A DNA stretch of 64,000 nucleotides from Sycobia sp. Sy_11 (Eukaryota; Arthropoda; Insecta; Hymenoptera; Epichrysomallidae), in assembly GCA_018907035.1 (NCBI GenBank), contig JACCIC010000004.1, forward strand, positions 116,001 through 180,000, written 5' to 3'. Of this stretch, positions 35,580 through 48,858 are shown piece after piece (position 1 is the first letter of the stretch; each line of letters begins with the position of its first letter). The notes beneath the pieces were generated by a model, which saw nothing but the letters and a program-made list of their open reading frames with translations, did not search any database and was not told where the DNA came from. A program made the position numbers and the translations under genes.

Positions 35580-36210
35580 TTGCACTATATTGTAAAAGTG
35601 TATCGTAGTGATGCCCTGAGTCGTTGTCAGGTGGTTTGGTGGCAAGCCGATTTTAAAAAAGGTCGTGAGAGCATCAAAGGCGAGGCGCGGGGTAGAAGGC
35701 CAATACAAATGCGAACGGACGCGAATGCACAGCGCCCTTGTTCGTCAAGACCAGCCACTAACCATTTGAATGTTGGCTGACGAGTTGAATATTAACCGGA
35801 AAACAGTTAGAAAGATTTTAACCGAAGATTTCGCCATGAAAAAGCTGTGCGTGAAGATGGTACCAAAGAACCATTTAGATGAGCAAAAAGCCCACCGAAT
35901 GAACATCGCTCGAAATTGTCTCGAGCAGGTTGAAAGTAAGCCTATTCTGTTCGATCGAATTATTATTGGCGATGAAAGTTGGTTCTTTCAATATGAGCCC
36001 ACAACTAAAAGACAAAACCAGCAGTACCTGTTCACTACAGCGCCAAGGCCTAAGAAGGCAAGAATGAGCAAGTCCAAAGTGAAAACCATGTTCATTTGCT
36101 TCTTCGACAGAAAAGGAGTGATTCACAAAGAGTATATACCACCTGGATAAACCGCAAATCAAGTATTCTACTGTAATGTGCTCAAAAAATTACGAATTAA
36201 TATGTAATGA
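35580..36210 (+). pseudogene. Mariner transposase, 3'-truncated
   Basis: Helix-turn-helix region first (VYRSDALSRCQVVWW, GRRPIQMRTDANAQR), then after one frame change MLADELNINRKTVRKILTED, GDESWFFQYEPTTKRQ with the first catalytic Asp intact, and KVKTMFICFFDRKGVIHKEY. A TAA at 36148-36150 ends the long frame. Homology continues a little (NQVFYCNVLKKLR) and stops near 36210. The second and third catalytic motifs are absent. Confidence 0.88.
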
Positions 36211-37072
36211 TAGGAGCAGGATGAAAGTAGACTGCTATGTGGCCTATTTGTAAGTCGCAGGCCTCTTCGAAATATTATTTTCATCACACTTTAATAATAC
36301 ATATGGAAGAAAGGAAAAAAAATAAACATACAGTTCTGATTAAGTTAAAAAATACAAAATTTAATTAATAATAATTTTTAAGAGTAGTTTGTATAATATT
36401 TGTAAAATTAATATTATAAAGTTTATAGCAAATAAAAGTACCTTTTAACAATTTCTGACAGTGAATTCTTTAATTATATCAATAAAATCTATGAATCTAA
36501 TCTCAATAAATCTTTTTCGACAGCTCGTGTAGCTAAAGAAGATAAATGACTATCTAACATAGTTAATCACATGTTCTTGATGCTTTTTAAAAAGGTAATC
36601 GATTTTTCAGAATCGATATTCGCTATTAGAATTTTTAAAAATAATCGATAGCTATATAAATATTATATTTCATTTCCAACTTTTGTCTCGTGATATTTTG
36701 TTTATTTAGAAATAGCCGAGATCATTTTATTATCATTTGTATATCCCGAATAAGTGACACACCTAGCTGATTTTTCTAAAAAAGTTAATAAAAGAATAAT
36801 ATATAGACGAATAATAGATATTAAATGATTACACTCTTGATATATAATTATAATAAGCAGACGACAATCAAAATATCGAGTATTTAAATATTACATGAGT
36901 AGGTTCCAAAATTGTTACGAAAAAATTTATATTTCCTCAAAATATATTTTACAAATCAATGTTGTAACATCGAGCTAAATAGTTATAGTAAAATAATATT
37001 AATTTTAAGAAATATAAAAATATATATATACTATAAAAGTATATAACCAATATATAAACATTAAAGTAAATA

Positions 37073-37120
<48 letters not shown>

Positions 37121-37324
37121 TACGAACAAAAATAAATATCTATTAAGTTTTTGTAGAATAAAGTAAAATCGAGAAAATAAGTCTAAACTAAAATTACTAA
37201 ATCTCATGCAGCACGTCTTCATCCTATTTGGGCGAGGAAGAAGCAGTCAATCAGGAAGCCAGTACTAGTCTCGAAGAAACTCCGGAACGTCATATCAGCA
37301 TATCTCTCTCTCTCTCTCTCTCGC

Positions 37325-37395
<71 letters not shown>

Positions 37396-38333
37396 CTCTC
37401 TCTGTGTATGTGTTCAACAGCTGAATATTGAAATAAGGAATAAAGTTAATGATAATTTAATTATTATTTTCATTTTCTCTTTCCTCTGTCTCACTCTTTC
37501 CATCCGAGGAAGTGATTGCTCCACCTACATGGTAGGACTGTACATGCCCCTCTTTTTTATTGCACACAAATAAACATATATATTTTCTCATATAGGGAAA
37601 TAGATCGATAGGCCGAGGCGAATACGGCTTTCATTTTGAATGAAAAGGAATACGTATTCAAGTGAAGCCCCTGGACTCCGATTTATCTAAACGAGCGTAG
37701 GAAACATTTTAAAATAAAACGAGAATTGTTATTTTTCTTAATCAATTGTTTAATAAGATATTCCCGAGCTAGTAGAGGAAACTCCAGGCTCAAAACCAAG
37801 CCAGGGTACACCGAAGGCACAGGTATATTATAAACATATACATGTGTACTTCGAATAAAGCTGATGTGCACGAAAGAGCGAATATGCCCAAACGTCACAA
37901 TGTTATACACTCGTGGTCTCATAAAAGGGTATTATTGAAGAAAATTAAATAACTTACATTTAGTGTAATGATTAAAGCATTTATATGATATAAATATATT
38001 TTTATTGAATATTAGATTTGTTGACGTATACACATTGTGGGAGCGGGCCTGACAACTTCATACGTATTTTTAACCAAAACAAGTTATCATAATAAATATC
38101 ATAAAATTACCTACAAACCACCGATGATTTTCGATGATTCTTTTTTCACACGTGGGCAGCATTGAAAATTTAGTTAGATGTCACTTATTCTGTAGGTACA
38201 AATGATGTTAAAATTAACTCATCAATTTGTAAATGATCTTATTATTTTTTAAGCCGTGATTTCGCTATACAATGAAAATGAACTCGGCTACTTAGAAATG
38301 ATTTACAAAGAAATTCCTTTATTTCTTTAAAAC
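36211..38333. other. Intronic AT-rich DNA and microsatellites
   Basis: (TA)n at 37074-37118, a long (CT)n at 37303-37403, otherwise nothing recognised. The Leu/Ser repeat frame across the CT tract is an artefact. Confidence 0.6.
37303..37403. repeat. (CT)n microsatellite, ~100 bp
   Basis: CT run with a few CG interruptions (TCGCTC). Confidence 0.95.
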
Positions 38334-38344
38334 TATACATAATT

Positions 38345-38780
38345 AATTAATAAATATTTTTTCATTGGTCTTACAGTCCAATCAAATTAATTGAAAACAA
38401 TATGTAACAACATCAATACACGTCTACATTAACATTAATACATCAATACACAAAAATAATAAAAATTAAAATTAAAATTACATTAAAAATTATAATGACA
38501 GTCAGACTGTCCTTATTTATAATCACTCCCGTAGACTAATCGGAAAATAAAATATTAGCTGAATTTTTTTTTTTTTGTTAGTAAAGTGCAGTCTGACTGT
38601 CGGGGTGATTGTAAATAAGGACAGTCTGACTGTCATTATAATTTTTAATTTAATTTTAATTTTTATTATTTTTGTGTATTGATGTATTAATGTTAATGTA
38701 GATGTGTATTGATGTTGTTACGTATTGTTTTCGATTAATTTGATTGGACTGTAAGACCAATGAAAAAATATTTATTAATT
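38345..38780. repeat. Near-perfect inverted repeat (~183-bp arms)
   Basis: 38345-38528 and 38598-38780 are inverted copies with only a handful of differences. Shared blocks include CATTGGTCTTACAGTCCAAT, TTAACATTAATACATCAATA and ATGACAGTCAGACTGTCCTT. The ~70-bp centre carries another GTCTGACTGTC. A 14-bp direct repeat, TATACATAATTAAT, flanks it at 38334-38347 and 38815-38828. Confidence 0.85.
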
Positions 38781-38870
38781 TGTATTTAAGCAGTCGACAA
38801 AAGTACAATTAAATTATACATAATTAATGTTTATCTGAATTTTATATTTACTTTGTGCAAACTCTGCATG

Positions 38871-38871
<1 letters not shown>

Positions 38872-38926
<55 letters not shown>
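38872..38926. repeat. (TA)n microsatellite
   Basis: Uninterrupted TA run. Confidence 0.95.
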
Positions 38927-38927
<1 letters not shown>

Positions 38928-39309
38928 CGTAGTTATTTCTGTTAATAATCTCATTGCTTTAAGCTGCAATTGCGTTATATAATTTGTTTTTATAGAACAT
39001 GATTAATATAAAAATATTTCATATAAATATTATTTTAATATATGAACATCATTTTTGCTAGGAAAAGCTTTACAGTATAATTACATATATTGTTATGTTC
39101 CCCTTCAACCATAACCAGAACACCTGACTATATCAATAATCTGATTTTTAATTTCGTTATGTAATACTATTTGTCCTAATATATTGCGGAATTTAAAACA
39201 AATATTGTATATAATTTTTTATAAAATAAATGATAAGATTAGTAGTTATTTATTGTTGAAAGTTCTTAATATTCTGAAAACATCAAACTCGCCTAGTTAT
39301 GTGGCTTTC

Positions 39310-39800
39310 TTTAAAAATGTTATTATAAATGTATGTCCAGTGATTGTTCTCCCCTTTTCTAAAAAGTCCATCAGGATGATGCTTTTCGCATCCCAAAAAA
39401 TCGTCGCCATGACCTTTCCGGCGAATGAGACCGTCTTCGCCTTCTTTGGGGCAGATTTACCGCGAGAAATCCATTGTTTTGATTGTTGCTTAGTTTCTGG
39501 TCTGTAATGATGAATTCAGGTTTCATCAACGTTGACAACTTGACGGAAAAAGTCCTGCAGATCTCGCTTAAATTGTTTTAAATACTGCTTCGAAGTTAAC
39601 AGCCGTTTCCGCTTGTTGTCTACTATGAGCAATCGCGGTACCCATCGGGCCGATAACTTTTTCATAGCTAACTTATCATGTAAAATATTAATCAATCAGT
39701 CTGAAATTTGTTTTGGCGTCGTTTGATGTATGGCAGCACACGATAATAAATCAGCCTCCCTAATGAACATCCTCTGTCTTCAAACACTGGTACTTTTTGA
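39310..39800 (-). pseudogene. Mariner transposase fragment
   Basis: The minus strand reads LHDKLAMKKLSARWVPRLL, LKQFKRDLQDFFRQV, then NVDET-stop-IHHYRPET (TGA/TAG in place of the Trp codon), QSKQWISRGKSAPKKAKTV, GKVMATIFWDAKSIILMDFL and EKGRTITG. It stops before the second catalytic motif. It resembles the 4.67-kb mariner in type, but it is a separate truncated copy. Confidence 0.85.
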
Positions 39801-42511
39801 ATTGCCTTCGTATACACACACACACACATAAATAAAAATATTTATGGAACACTGCATCAAACAAATGACACTATCTGTATTTGAATTTTTTTTTCAATTT
39901 TGTAACAGAAAAGGTTAAAAACTATTAAACTTATTTTCATATATTATATAATTTCTATTTTAAATATTTTTTGAAAATTTCATATTTTCCAGAAAACGCT
40001 TATGTAGAATACTGTCATTTAAAAATAATATATTACAATAAATAAAAAATCTACTTTAGGTAATTGTAAAATAATAAATTGATTATTTTTTAAAAAAAGA
40101 TAATTTTATATAAAAAATAGTCGAATATATGGTAATCAATAGAAATAGTCTAGTGTGCCATTATGTTCCACATAATTACCATTTTTATATTCTTTACGCG
40201 ATAGAATCAATCACGGTTCTGTTTGACTCAAATTATAGATTACAATCCCAATTCTGGATTAATAATACAGATTTATAAGATAAAATTTTATCAACATATA
40301 TTTAATATAATAAAAATATAATTCTAAATACAAAAGTGCACGACAATCGTGACCAACTCAAACTAAAATTAATATTTTATAGATAAAACCAACGACATGA
40401 AAAAATCATTGAATTTCTTTTAATTATACGTGTAAAGAATGTCAGCTTTATTTTCTATGAAATGAAGAAGAAAAATGCGTTAGACTCTTTACATTCCTAG
40501 TACTAAATAGTAAGCAATGCAATATGAACGTTACCCTAACAATCTTCTGCTTTATCGGCACCATTAGTAGTTTTTGACGTTTACATATAAAAAGAATTAA
40601 GAAAAGGGTATAAACAAGGCTCTTATTTCTATCTAGTAAATAATAATTTTATTTCATATGCACGTTCTAAATAATAAACTGCAAGAAATTAATATTTATA
40701 AAATAATACAAAATTATGTTATTTGTTTAATAAAAAATAATTGAATACAATGCATAAACCTGAAAGAATTATAAAATAATAAAATCTATTGTGCATTGGA
40801 TGTTGTCATCCTAAAAAATAAGTATAATAATTAATTTTGGAATTGTTTACCTGAAGCATATATTGTTTAGTATCTAAATTTTCGCACGAAAAAATTTATT
40901 TGGAAATATTATTCGTTATCTTTGTATTTAATTTCAATAATCGTAATTAAGAGATTCTATGCTATTTATTAATGAAATAATAAATCATATCATTTAATTT
41001 TTTATGATTTCTTTTAAATTCATGTAAATTTTACGTTGAGTTTAAATCAAAACTTATTTACCAATGATTTATACAATTTCATATGTAATTTGGGTTTATG
41101 GAATATGCACACAGTAAATTATACATATATATATATTTACATAAAGCTCTTGCGACAAAAAGATCAGTCGAGATAAGCTACTCCGCTAATTATTTCATAA
41201 GAATATTATACAATATAAATTTTGTATGGATCATTTATAATTTGCAGTTGGGATACTACGGCCCTGATAAATACTGGAACAATCGATAAAATAGAACAAA
41301 AGTTTTAGTACTTTTGAAGTTCCATAAAATTTCACAATGTATAAAAAAATCAGATGCTGCAATCGATTTTAACTTCCGTCAGAGGTATGGAGCACTTATA
41401 ACGCATCGACGTGTCACATGACGGCGACTGCTGTGTGTTCAAACGTACAATCGAACTCCTCCACGAGTATGACCTATCGTCCGACTTGGGAGGGAGGAGA
41501 CTATTTTTTGGCCATAGTCCTCCTGAATGCTGCACAATCCGTTATAATTATAAAGCGTAGACCGAGCAGATAGTTACGGAGTTTATGCAAAGGTTTTACT
41601 ACCGATAGGAATTTGAACTCATAATTAGTTTACCAGCTTTCGGTTAGTGTCGTCTTCCTACTCACCAAGTATGTCAGATGTAGCTGCTGATCGTTTGGAT
41701 TCCGTTCCAAAAAAATAGCACCTTATTCATACTTTGAATCGTCTGTATGAAACTCGGTTTCCTTTTTTTGATTATATGATTGTTTAACGTTCCTTATCCC
41801 CCTTAGGATAACCTACGCGGTATTTTCGAGTATAATTTGAGTGGGAAGGAAATATTTTCTGGAGCAGACAGCGCATCGGGTCAAATAATTATAAATTAAC
41901 ATACTGTATTTTTCTTCAAATAAAAAAAATAATTTATTTTAAAAAACATATTTCCTGATATAGGTGACCCTGTGTTTCTGTAACATAATAAATAACGAAA
42001 AAAAAGTATTAAATAAGTAAAATAAATACAATACGAAAATTACAATAAAATGGACATCTTAAGATTACACCCTATTTACCATTACATTAATTCTTTGGTG
42101 CTTTTTACCGCACGAAGACCGAGTGCTAGTTTGCACTTGAAAACTTGTAAAATTCATATAAACAGGAATATAATAAAGGTATGTGTTATTCCGCTGATCT
42201 TTTGTGCAGCGCCTCGTAACTAGGATCAAGAATTAAGAGATAAAATGGATTTATGGGAAAAAGAACTGCTGGTCTTTTGACGAGCACCTCACAACCAGGA
42301 TCACGATCTCATGGAAGGCAGAAAAATTATTAGCCGTAATTTGCGCAAGACTTTAATTTCAAATATTCAAGTGAAAATTAAAATAATCGGTCAACCATTC
42401 CGATTAACGGTCGAATATGCAGAATTAAAATAATACAAGCTTGAATATCTAATATAGTGACCCTTGAACTTAGGCCAAGCGTGAGCAGGGGGGTCATGAG
42501 TGAGTCGCGAT

Positions 42512-42571
<60 letters not shown>

Positions 42572-43040
42572 TCGCGGTCGCGCGGTAGCCAGCGTGAAAA
42601 TGATGTTCCGCGCTCCCGGGCTCCCCGCGCCGACGAACTCGGAATGCAGTAAAAATGCTAGCCAGTGCATTTCGGGTACCCTGCTTTAATTAAATATTAT
42701 AAAACTTTTGCTTTTGATACCTTTAAATTATTTAATATATATCACATACATGAAAGCATACGTATAAATTAATATTTCTATGAATAAGTAAATAATCATA
42801 CGTATGCAAGCATCCTCAAGGACTAAATATTAGATTAATTATTATTTCCGTAATTATTATTATTATTATTTGTTACAATACTTATTATTGCCATAAATAA
42901 ATATGATTTATAATCCGGGTCCAAATTAAAATAAGAATTATTATTATGAGATGGCTCCGTAATTATTAGGACTATAATTTATATTATAGGAAAACGATCG
43001 TTCTTAAAGGTAAGTTCGTGAACAAGCATTATGATTATAT
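39801..43040. other. Intronic AT-rich DNA without recognised genes
   Basis: A short block at 41360-41540 is less AT-rich but not identified. A (GA)n tract lies at 42516-42568 in a GC-rich patch at 42470-42650. Confidence 0.5.
42516..42568. repeat. (GA)n microsatellite
   Basis: Uninterrupted GA run. Confidence 0.95.
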
Positions 43041-43244
43041 TGTTGGGATAAAGGACAAAGAAACTAAGCAGAGTTATCGGTTTACGGATCTTTATTAACG
43101 CGTCTTGATCGATTAGATGACTGCAACGAACTAAAGCTTGGCGATGCAGCGCTAAGCTGCCGAGCGGCGCTTACACATACACATCCATATGTAGGGCCGC
43201 CAGTTTGACTAAGTGCTTCCAGCTAACGTCCCTCCATACTAACA
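43041..43244. repeat. Possible small solo LTR
   Basis: Starts TGTTGGGATAAAGG and ends CATACTAACA, i.e. TG...CA with a TGTT/AACA end. No flush target duplication found. Confidence 0.3.
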
Positions 43245-43989
43245 ATTATAATTATAATGCTAATATTATTATTATATTATTAGAAAATTAGGATCGTTAT
43301 TTTTCTGCGGCTCGTAGCGAAATTAGTCTAAGGGCAGCGTAAACACCCGATCGACTGTGTTTTCATGTATAAAAGGGCCAGTATTCTGCCAGAAAAGCAG
43401 TGTACTTTCGGCTTCATAGCCAAAAGAAGCTCCCTATAGCTATCCTGATTCCAGAGCTCTAGTAATTTTGCCTCCGTCCGAAAATTCCGAATAGTTTAAA
43501 CACAATCCTGGTTGCGCGTTGCTCTATTCAAGACAAGCAGGCTTGACTATCTCGACCTTACTATTCCTTAAGAAACTTGATCCTGGGTACGTGGTGTTTC
43601 GTTAAAGCTCAGCGGTCTCACTCATAGAACTGAATGAAGTTGTGATTCTGGATGCACGGGCTTTGACGTGTTTTGGTGTTTGTCAAAAGAACCCGATGGC
43701 GAGTTGAGCGGCTTGGGACTGAGGCGGGTTGTGCCGGAGCCACGAAGTAACAAGCATCAGGAAACGATGAGATACCTTCTTTATATACCATCAATCTTCG
43801 TTTTACCCATATTTTTTCCACCGCAATAAATAGATAGATAATGCGCGAGAATATTCTAATACGTACGCGGATTAAACTAAATAATTGTAAATAAGTAAAA
43901 GCGTGCGTTCTAGTAAAAATAGATGTAATCTGTATTATATTAATTTAAGAATATACTTTCTTTTATATTAGAACTAAAATCTGAGTTTC

Positions 43990-45060
43990 GATTTTTTTTC
44001 CGATTTCACATGGAAGAAGCCGTTCTTTAAATTAAATCATCAAGAATCAAATGGTATCCTGAAGGCCATTGAACACATTCTCGACGATCTGCATGGTAGT
44101 ACGCTTCCTCATAATAATGACTATGAGAATGCATTACTTACATCAATGAGAAGACATTACTTACAAATTCCGATTGGCTTAGCGGTTTTCTTTCTTCCCT
44201 AATAATTCCTCTTCGAACCACTTTTGAACTTGTCGGTCTTCTTCCTACTTCTTAAGCGCCACTCTACGCGGATTTCGGTATAAAGGCGTTTCATCTTTCA
44301 AAAGGATTGACCTGGATTCATCTTGAGCTGGTGGTCTGTTCGACACCTTCCCACTGCTTTGAACTTTAAAGCCCCTTTTCGTCTTTCTCTTGAAAACATC
44401 GTAATTCACTAGGGCTTTATGAAGCTTGTGAAGATTCTGGCAAGCATATTATGAAGCCTTTCACAACGGGCTGTCCGATATCCTGTTATTGATATATGGT
44501 AGTTGATTCGGTTGGCGATGCCATCTTTGTCCGCTAGTCGGCTAATTCTGTGTACAAATTAAAGTAAGGTTTCGTCCTTTCCTGGAGCTACCGTCCTTAA
44601 ATCGAAGACATGACTAGGATCTACTACTACCTCCAAATTTTCTCGCAGTCAGTGTAGCAGGACTTCCCATCTCGTTATTCTTCCCTTCGAAGCAATCCGT
44701 TTTGCGACGGCTCCTTTTAGGGCTGATTTTGCTGCAAAATACTTTTCGTACTCAGTTCAGTCGCTGGCGATAATCAGTTCCTCGACCATCGCAGCCTATA
44801 GTTTGATCGATAACGTCGGATCTTTTTCGTCAAACTTTTCAAGCATGTCTGCTTTTTCAAAGGTACTAGGGATTTCTTCTCGCGAAGCCGTTCCGTATCT
44901 ACAGGACTGCGTAAATAACTTTGTGTTACCGGAGGTGCTACTGGAGTAGTCGTTTTCTCATAGGGGTATATAATTTCTGCTATAAGCCTGAATGCCAACG
45001 ATATATTCCTCATTGACACACTCTGCTTATCTTTTAGAATCTGTCTTACATTCTAAACTT
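43990..45060 (-). pseudogene. Gypsy gag-to-RT remnant
   Basis: Read from ~45060 downward, the minus strand gives gag-like LIIASD, EKYFAAKSALKGAVAKRI and RENLEVVVDPSHVFDLRTV. Then, near 44340-44200, comes the RT entry ILLKDETPLYRNPRRVALKK and WFEEELLGKKE, and near 44100-44000 MQIVENVFNGLQDT and FNLKNGFFHVKSE. The last two fit the motif-A stretch LDLKNGFFHV, with the catalytic Asp replaced by Asn. Numerous stops. A different copy from the 31.4-kb remnant; it could be part of the same lineage. Confidence 0.55.
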
Positions 45061-45079
45061 TTTACATCGAACGGCTTAA

Positions 45080-45600
45080 AGCAATGATATTGATGAGTTC
45101 CCATTATTGTTTTGGCAGTAGAAAAACGGGATTGTAATTTTTTTTTGTTTCTCGTTTTCATTCGATAAATTTATATCGAAACTAATTTTTTTGAGAAAAC
45201 TGCAAGCCCATTCAAAAAGTTTTGACGTCGTAACAGTGGTTTTATCTTATAAGCTTGCACGGTACGCACTCCTCTTTATGAATCCACCAATGCCATCACA
45301 AGCTCCTTTACCATGTGCAGCAGCAAAAAAGTGCGACTCAGCTTTGACGCCAAAATCTTCCTCGTGATATAACAAATTTAATAAATTAATTCAATTTTTG
45401 TACTGCGATCCAGCTCCATCTGAGAAGTAATAAACTTTTTATGCACCAAATTTCATAAAAAATGAATTAAAAAACGGCGGATTTCTTGTTACTCTTGACT
45501 TTTCCGAGAACTATTCATTTCATGACCAAGGTGCCATTGAGTCATAGCATTGGTCCAAAGATCAGACGACATTGCACGTAAATGTAATATACCATAAAAC
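45080..45600 (-). pseudogene. Fragment of an unnamed insect transposon-type protein
   Basis: The minus strand reads YYFSDGAGSQYKN, LLYHEEDFGVKAESHFF, AAAHGKGACDGIGGFIKR, then KLFEWACSFLKKISF. I have seen the pattern SDG..SQ(Y/F)KN ... HGKG..DGIGG in large uncharacterised ORFs repeated in insect and cnidarian genomes, but I cannot name the family. Stops interrupt it. Confidence 0.5.
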
Positions 45601-47617
45601 ATAAAATATTGTTTTTAACATTGATTATGTCGTTTTCTCTGAATATGAAAATCATGATGCTGTTGGAGTGCATCTGTATAACTCAATAATGATTGCATTT
45701 TTGAAAGTGAAATTTGGTCAATAAAACGTGAAAAAAATTTATTACAATAAAAGTATTGTATTGGAAGTGTGTAAATAATTTTATAAGTTTGTTTTTGTTG
45801 ATTAATTATAAATAATATAAATATACATGAATTTTTTTCATATTGCGCGAACGTGAATGAGGAAGAATGGAGGGTAGAGTAGATGAGCGATCGCTCCGGG
45901 TAAAGTGCAACCATGCGTAGCGCTGCACCAACGTTTAAAAATTAATATCTTCTTTTCTTGAGAAGTGTACAAAATTTTTTTTATAAATATCATAATTAGC
46001 TTAGCCATTTAAGAATAAAACTACCCCAAAAAATGTCTACCTATACAAGAAGTTAAATAATTTTTAATTTGTTTATTGCAAAATGGTTTTTTTTTTAACA
46101 AATTACATTTTTTCATATTATATGTACCGACTTTATTCTTTTATTATTTTTATACTCACCATCCATAATTTTTAAGTTTTTATTATAATCTGTCGGAATA
46201 ATCGCAATTTGAAAGTACTTAAAAAACCATTTGTTTATATTATTATAACTTTTTCAAAAATGAAGATTAAAAAAAATGTTTTAGGACATTCACTTTAATA
46301 TATAAACATTCAACAATCTGTAAAAACATATATAAAATTCCGCTACTCGATTTTTGGTGGCCCACTTTAGAAAGTTTGACTCAAATGAGTACTACACAAC
46401 AATCTGATCTTTCATGATACTAATCAGGCTTCAAAGGATTTCTATTTTTTTAAATACAAATTACATAAATTTACATAAATACATAAATTTACAGAAAATT
46501 ACATAGATTTACATACAAATGCGGTCTTTGTTAATGCTACCACGTTTTCAGAAATACTTATTTTTGTTAATTTAATGAGATTGATATAAAAATACCATCT
46601 TTCTTGGTTCTCTGTACGCTCCAAAGCATAAATTTTGTATGAAAATGCTATCTTTTTTAGACTATTCAGGCTACGAAGTATGGTGATGTTTTATTGAGAT
46701 TTATAAAAACTGAGTATTTTTTAATAGCATCCAAGATTGTAAGAATGGTTATTATTATTTTTTAATATGAATAAGATCTGTATAAAAATATGATCTTTTT
46801 TATACTTTACAAACTCTGAATGATAATTATTTTTTAAAATATGAGTAAGATCTATAGAAAAGTGCAATCAGTTTTAATTATATTAACTTTCCGAATGACG
46901 CTGTGAAATATGAATGAGATTTTTATAGAAATGTAGTCTTTAATGGTGCTATTCAAGCTTTCAGAGGTGGTACTTTTTATTTATAAAAGAAATCTGTGTA
47001 AGGAATGTTTTATGGGAAATTATCATTACATTTAAACTTTTCTTTTGTTGTACATATCTCTGAAAGTAATTTTGTAAGAAAGATGCCTAGTCTGGGCTTG
47101 TCCGGGCTACCTGTAGTTTCGGTTACAGCTTTTTTACGACAATATTAAAATGAAATAACTAATTAAATATATTTACAATATGGATCTTATTTACAATTGA
47201 CAATATACTTTTTTTAATAATTAATGAATATACAAACAAATATTGACATGAAGATTAAATTATTGAATTATCACGATTTTTTAAAATTAAAATAAATTAT
47301 TTCAAGAAATAAAATCTAAAAGTAAAATTAAGTATAAATAAATATACTTAGATACTGGTTACGAAAAATACTTTATAATAAATTATTTTTATTTGCGAAA
47401 AAAATTGAAACTGTATGTTATACAATGAAGTTACTACTAATTTATGTGTAGATATTCATAGTAATGAATTAATTGATATTTCGATGTGTTATCTTTATAT
47501 AAGATATTAATTTAATTTCTAACAGATTATATACTTTTTTCAATCAATGCAAATTAATCTGCATATAAGGTACTTCGAAAAGTATATAAAGTGTATGTAA
47601 ATATTTTTATTGTGCAC
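45601..47617. other. Intronic AT-rich DNA
   Basis: Nothing recognised. A loose ~90-bp-spaced recurrence of GA(G/T)ATTTATA and AATG-type phrases at 46400-46960 may be an old degenerate tandem repeat. Confidence 0.4.
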
Positions 47618-47619
47618 TA

Positions 47620-48858
47620 CTGTGTACAAATATGAGTAAAACTTTATTTATAACTTTTGAAATTTTTATTTATTCTTCTAAAACTAAATCATTCCCCTCA
47701 AAATAACCCCCTCTGCATACAATTCAACTATGCTAACGCTTTTACCAATTTTCCAAACATTTGTTATACTCGTATTCGTTTTTGTTATACTCGTATGACT
47801 ATCAGTTCCTTCTTCGATTCGGCTTTTATTTTTTCAATTAAATCAAAACCGTGTTCCCAAAGTGGTCTTTTGAGTTCGTTGAACAGCCAGAAGTCACACG
47901 GTGCTAAATCTGGTGAGTACGATGGTTGCGGAACGATATTGGTTGAATTTTTGGCGAAATATTCACGTAAAATCAATGTATTGTGAGCTGGTACATTATC
48001 GTGACGCATAACACTCAAATAATATACTTTGTTAACCGTTTTGCCCGTTGGAAGGAATTCATGATGCACCACATCACAATAATAAAAGAAAACAGTAAGC
48101 ATAACCTTCATTTTTGAGTGATTTTTTCGGTCTCCGCTCTCCTTTGGCACGATATTCATTCGATTGATCGATTATTTCTGTATCGTAAGTATAGACCCAA
48201 GTCTCATCTCCAGTTATTATGCGTTTCATCTTGTCCTGATAGTCCTGAAAAGCATCGTTTCACAGACCTCCATACGACGCTGTTTTTCCAAAAAATTGAG
48301 TGTTTTTGGCTAGAAATTTCACTCTTTTCAGGCACAAAATGTCTTTCAGAATGATGTTGACTGACCCACTTGAAATTCCAACAATATCAGCAAGTGCTCT
48401 AGTAGTCAATCGACGATTTTTCAGAACCAATTCTTTGATTTTGATGACGTGTAGCCCATCAGTAGATGTTTTTGATCGTCTTTGATGTGGTTCGTCTTCA
48501 ACGCGTTCCCGACCTACTTTGAAGAATTTGTGTCAATGAAAAACACTTGCTCTTGACATTGACTTCTCACCAAAGCCCTTCTGCAAGATTTTGAACGTTT
48601 CTGCAGCCGATATTTAATTTCACACAGAAAATTTAATTCTACATCTTTGTGAAATAATTTTAGACATTATACAAACCGAAGAGACACGTTTTCTTTGTTC
48701 ACAGAACACAAGTGTAACTATATGCTAAATGAAGATAAAGCGTGAAATTTGGGACAGATAACTCTGACAGTACTACCAAATTACAAATAAAAACATTTGC
48801 CCGAATCCATAAACCCGGAAAGCTTGAATTGAAAAGTCTTACTCATATTTGTATACAG
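47620..48858 (-). mobile_element. Mariner transposon with both ends
   Basis: TA flanks (47618-47619 and 48859-48860) and inverted ends of ~23 bp (CTGTGTACAAATATGAGTAAAAC against CTGTATACAAATATGAGTAAGAC) delimit 1239 bp. Confidence 0.9.
47690..48667 (-). pseudogene. Mariner transposase with intact triad but internal deletion
   Basis: Starts ATG at 48667 (MSKIISQRCRIKF). Then SAAETFKILQKGFGEKSMSR, ELVLKNRRLTTRALADI, RIITGDETWVYTYDTE (first Asp), KVMLTVFFYYCDVVHHEF, RHDNVPAHNTL (second Asp) and YSPDLAPCDFWLFNEL (third Asp). About 25 residues normally found between YYLSVMR and the HDN motif are missing, and stops/frame changes occur near 48600, 48550, 48250 and 48110. Inactive, but the catalytic acids are all still readable. 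Confidence 0.88.

Noticed and set aside
37228..37431. Leu/Ser repeat protein
   Set aside because: Produced by translating the (CT)n microsatellite.
43041..43244. Clear LTR with target duplication
   Set aside because: Ends look LTR-like, but the flanking ATTAT copies are not flush with the ends. Kept only as a weak feature.
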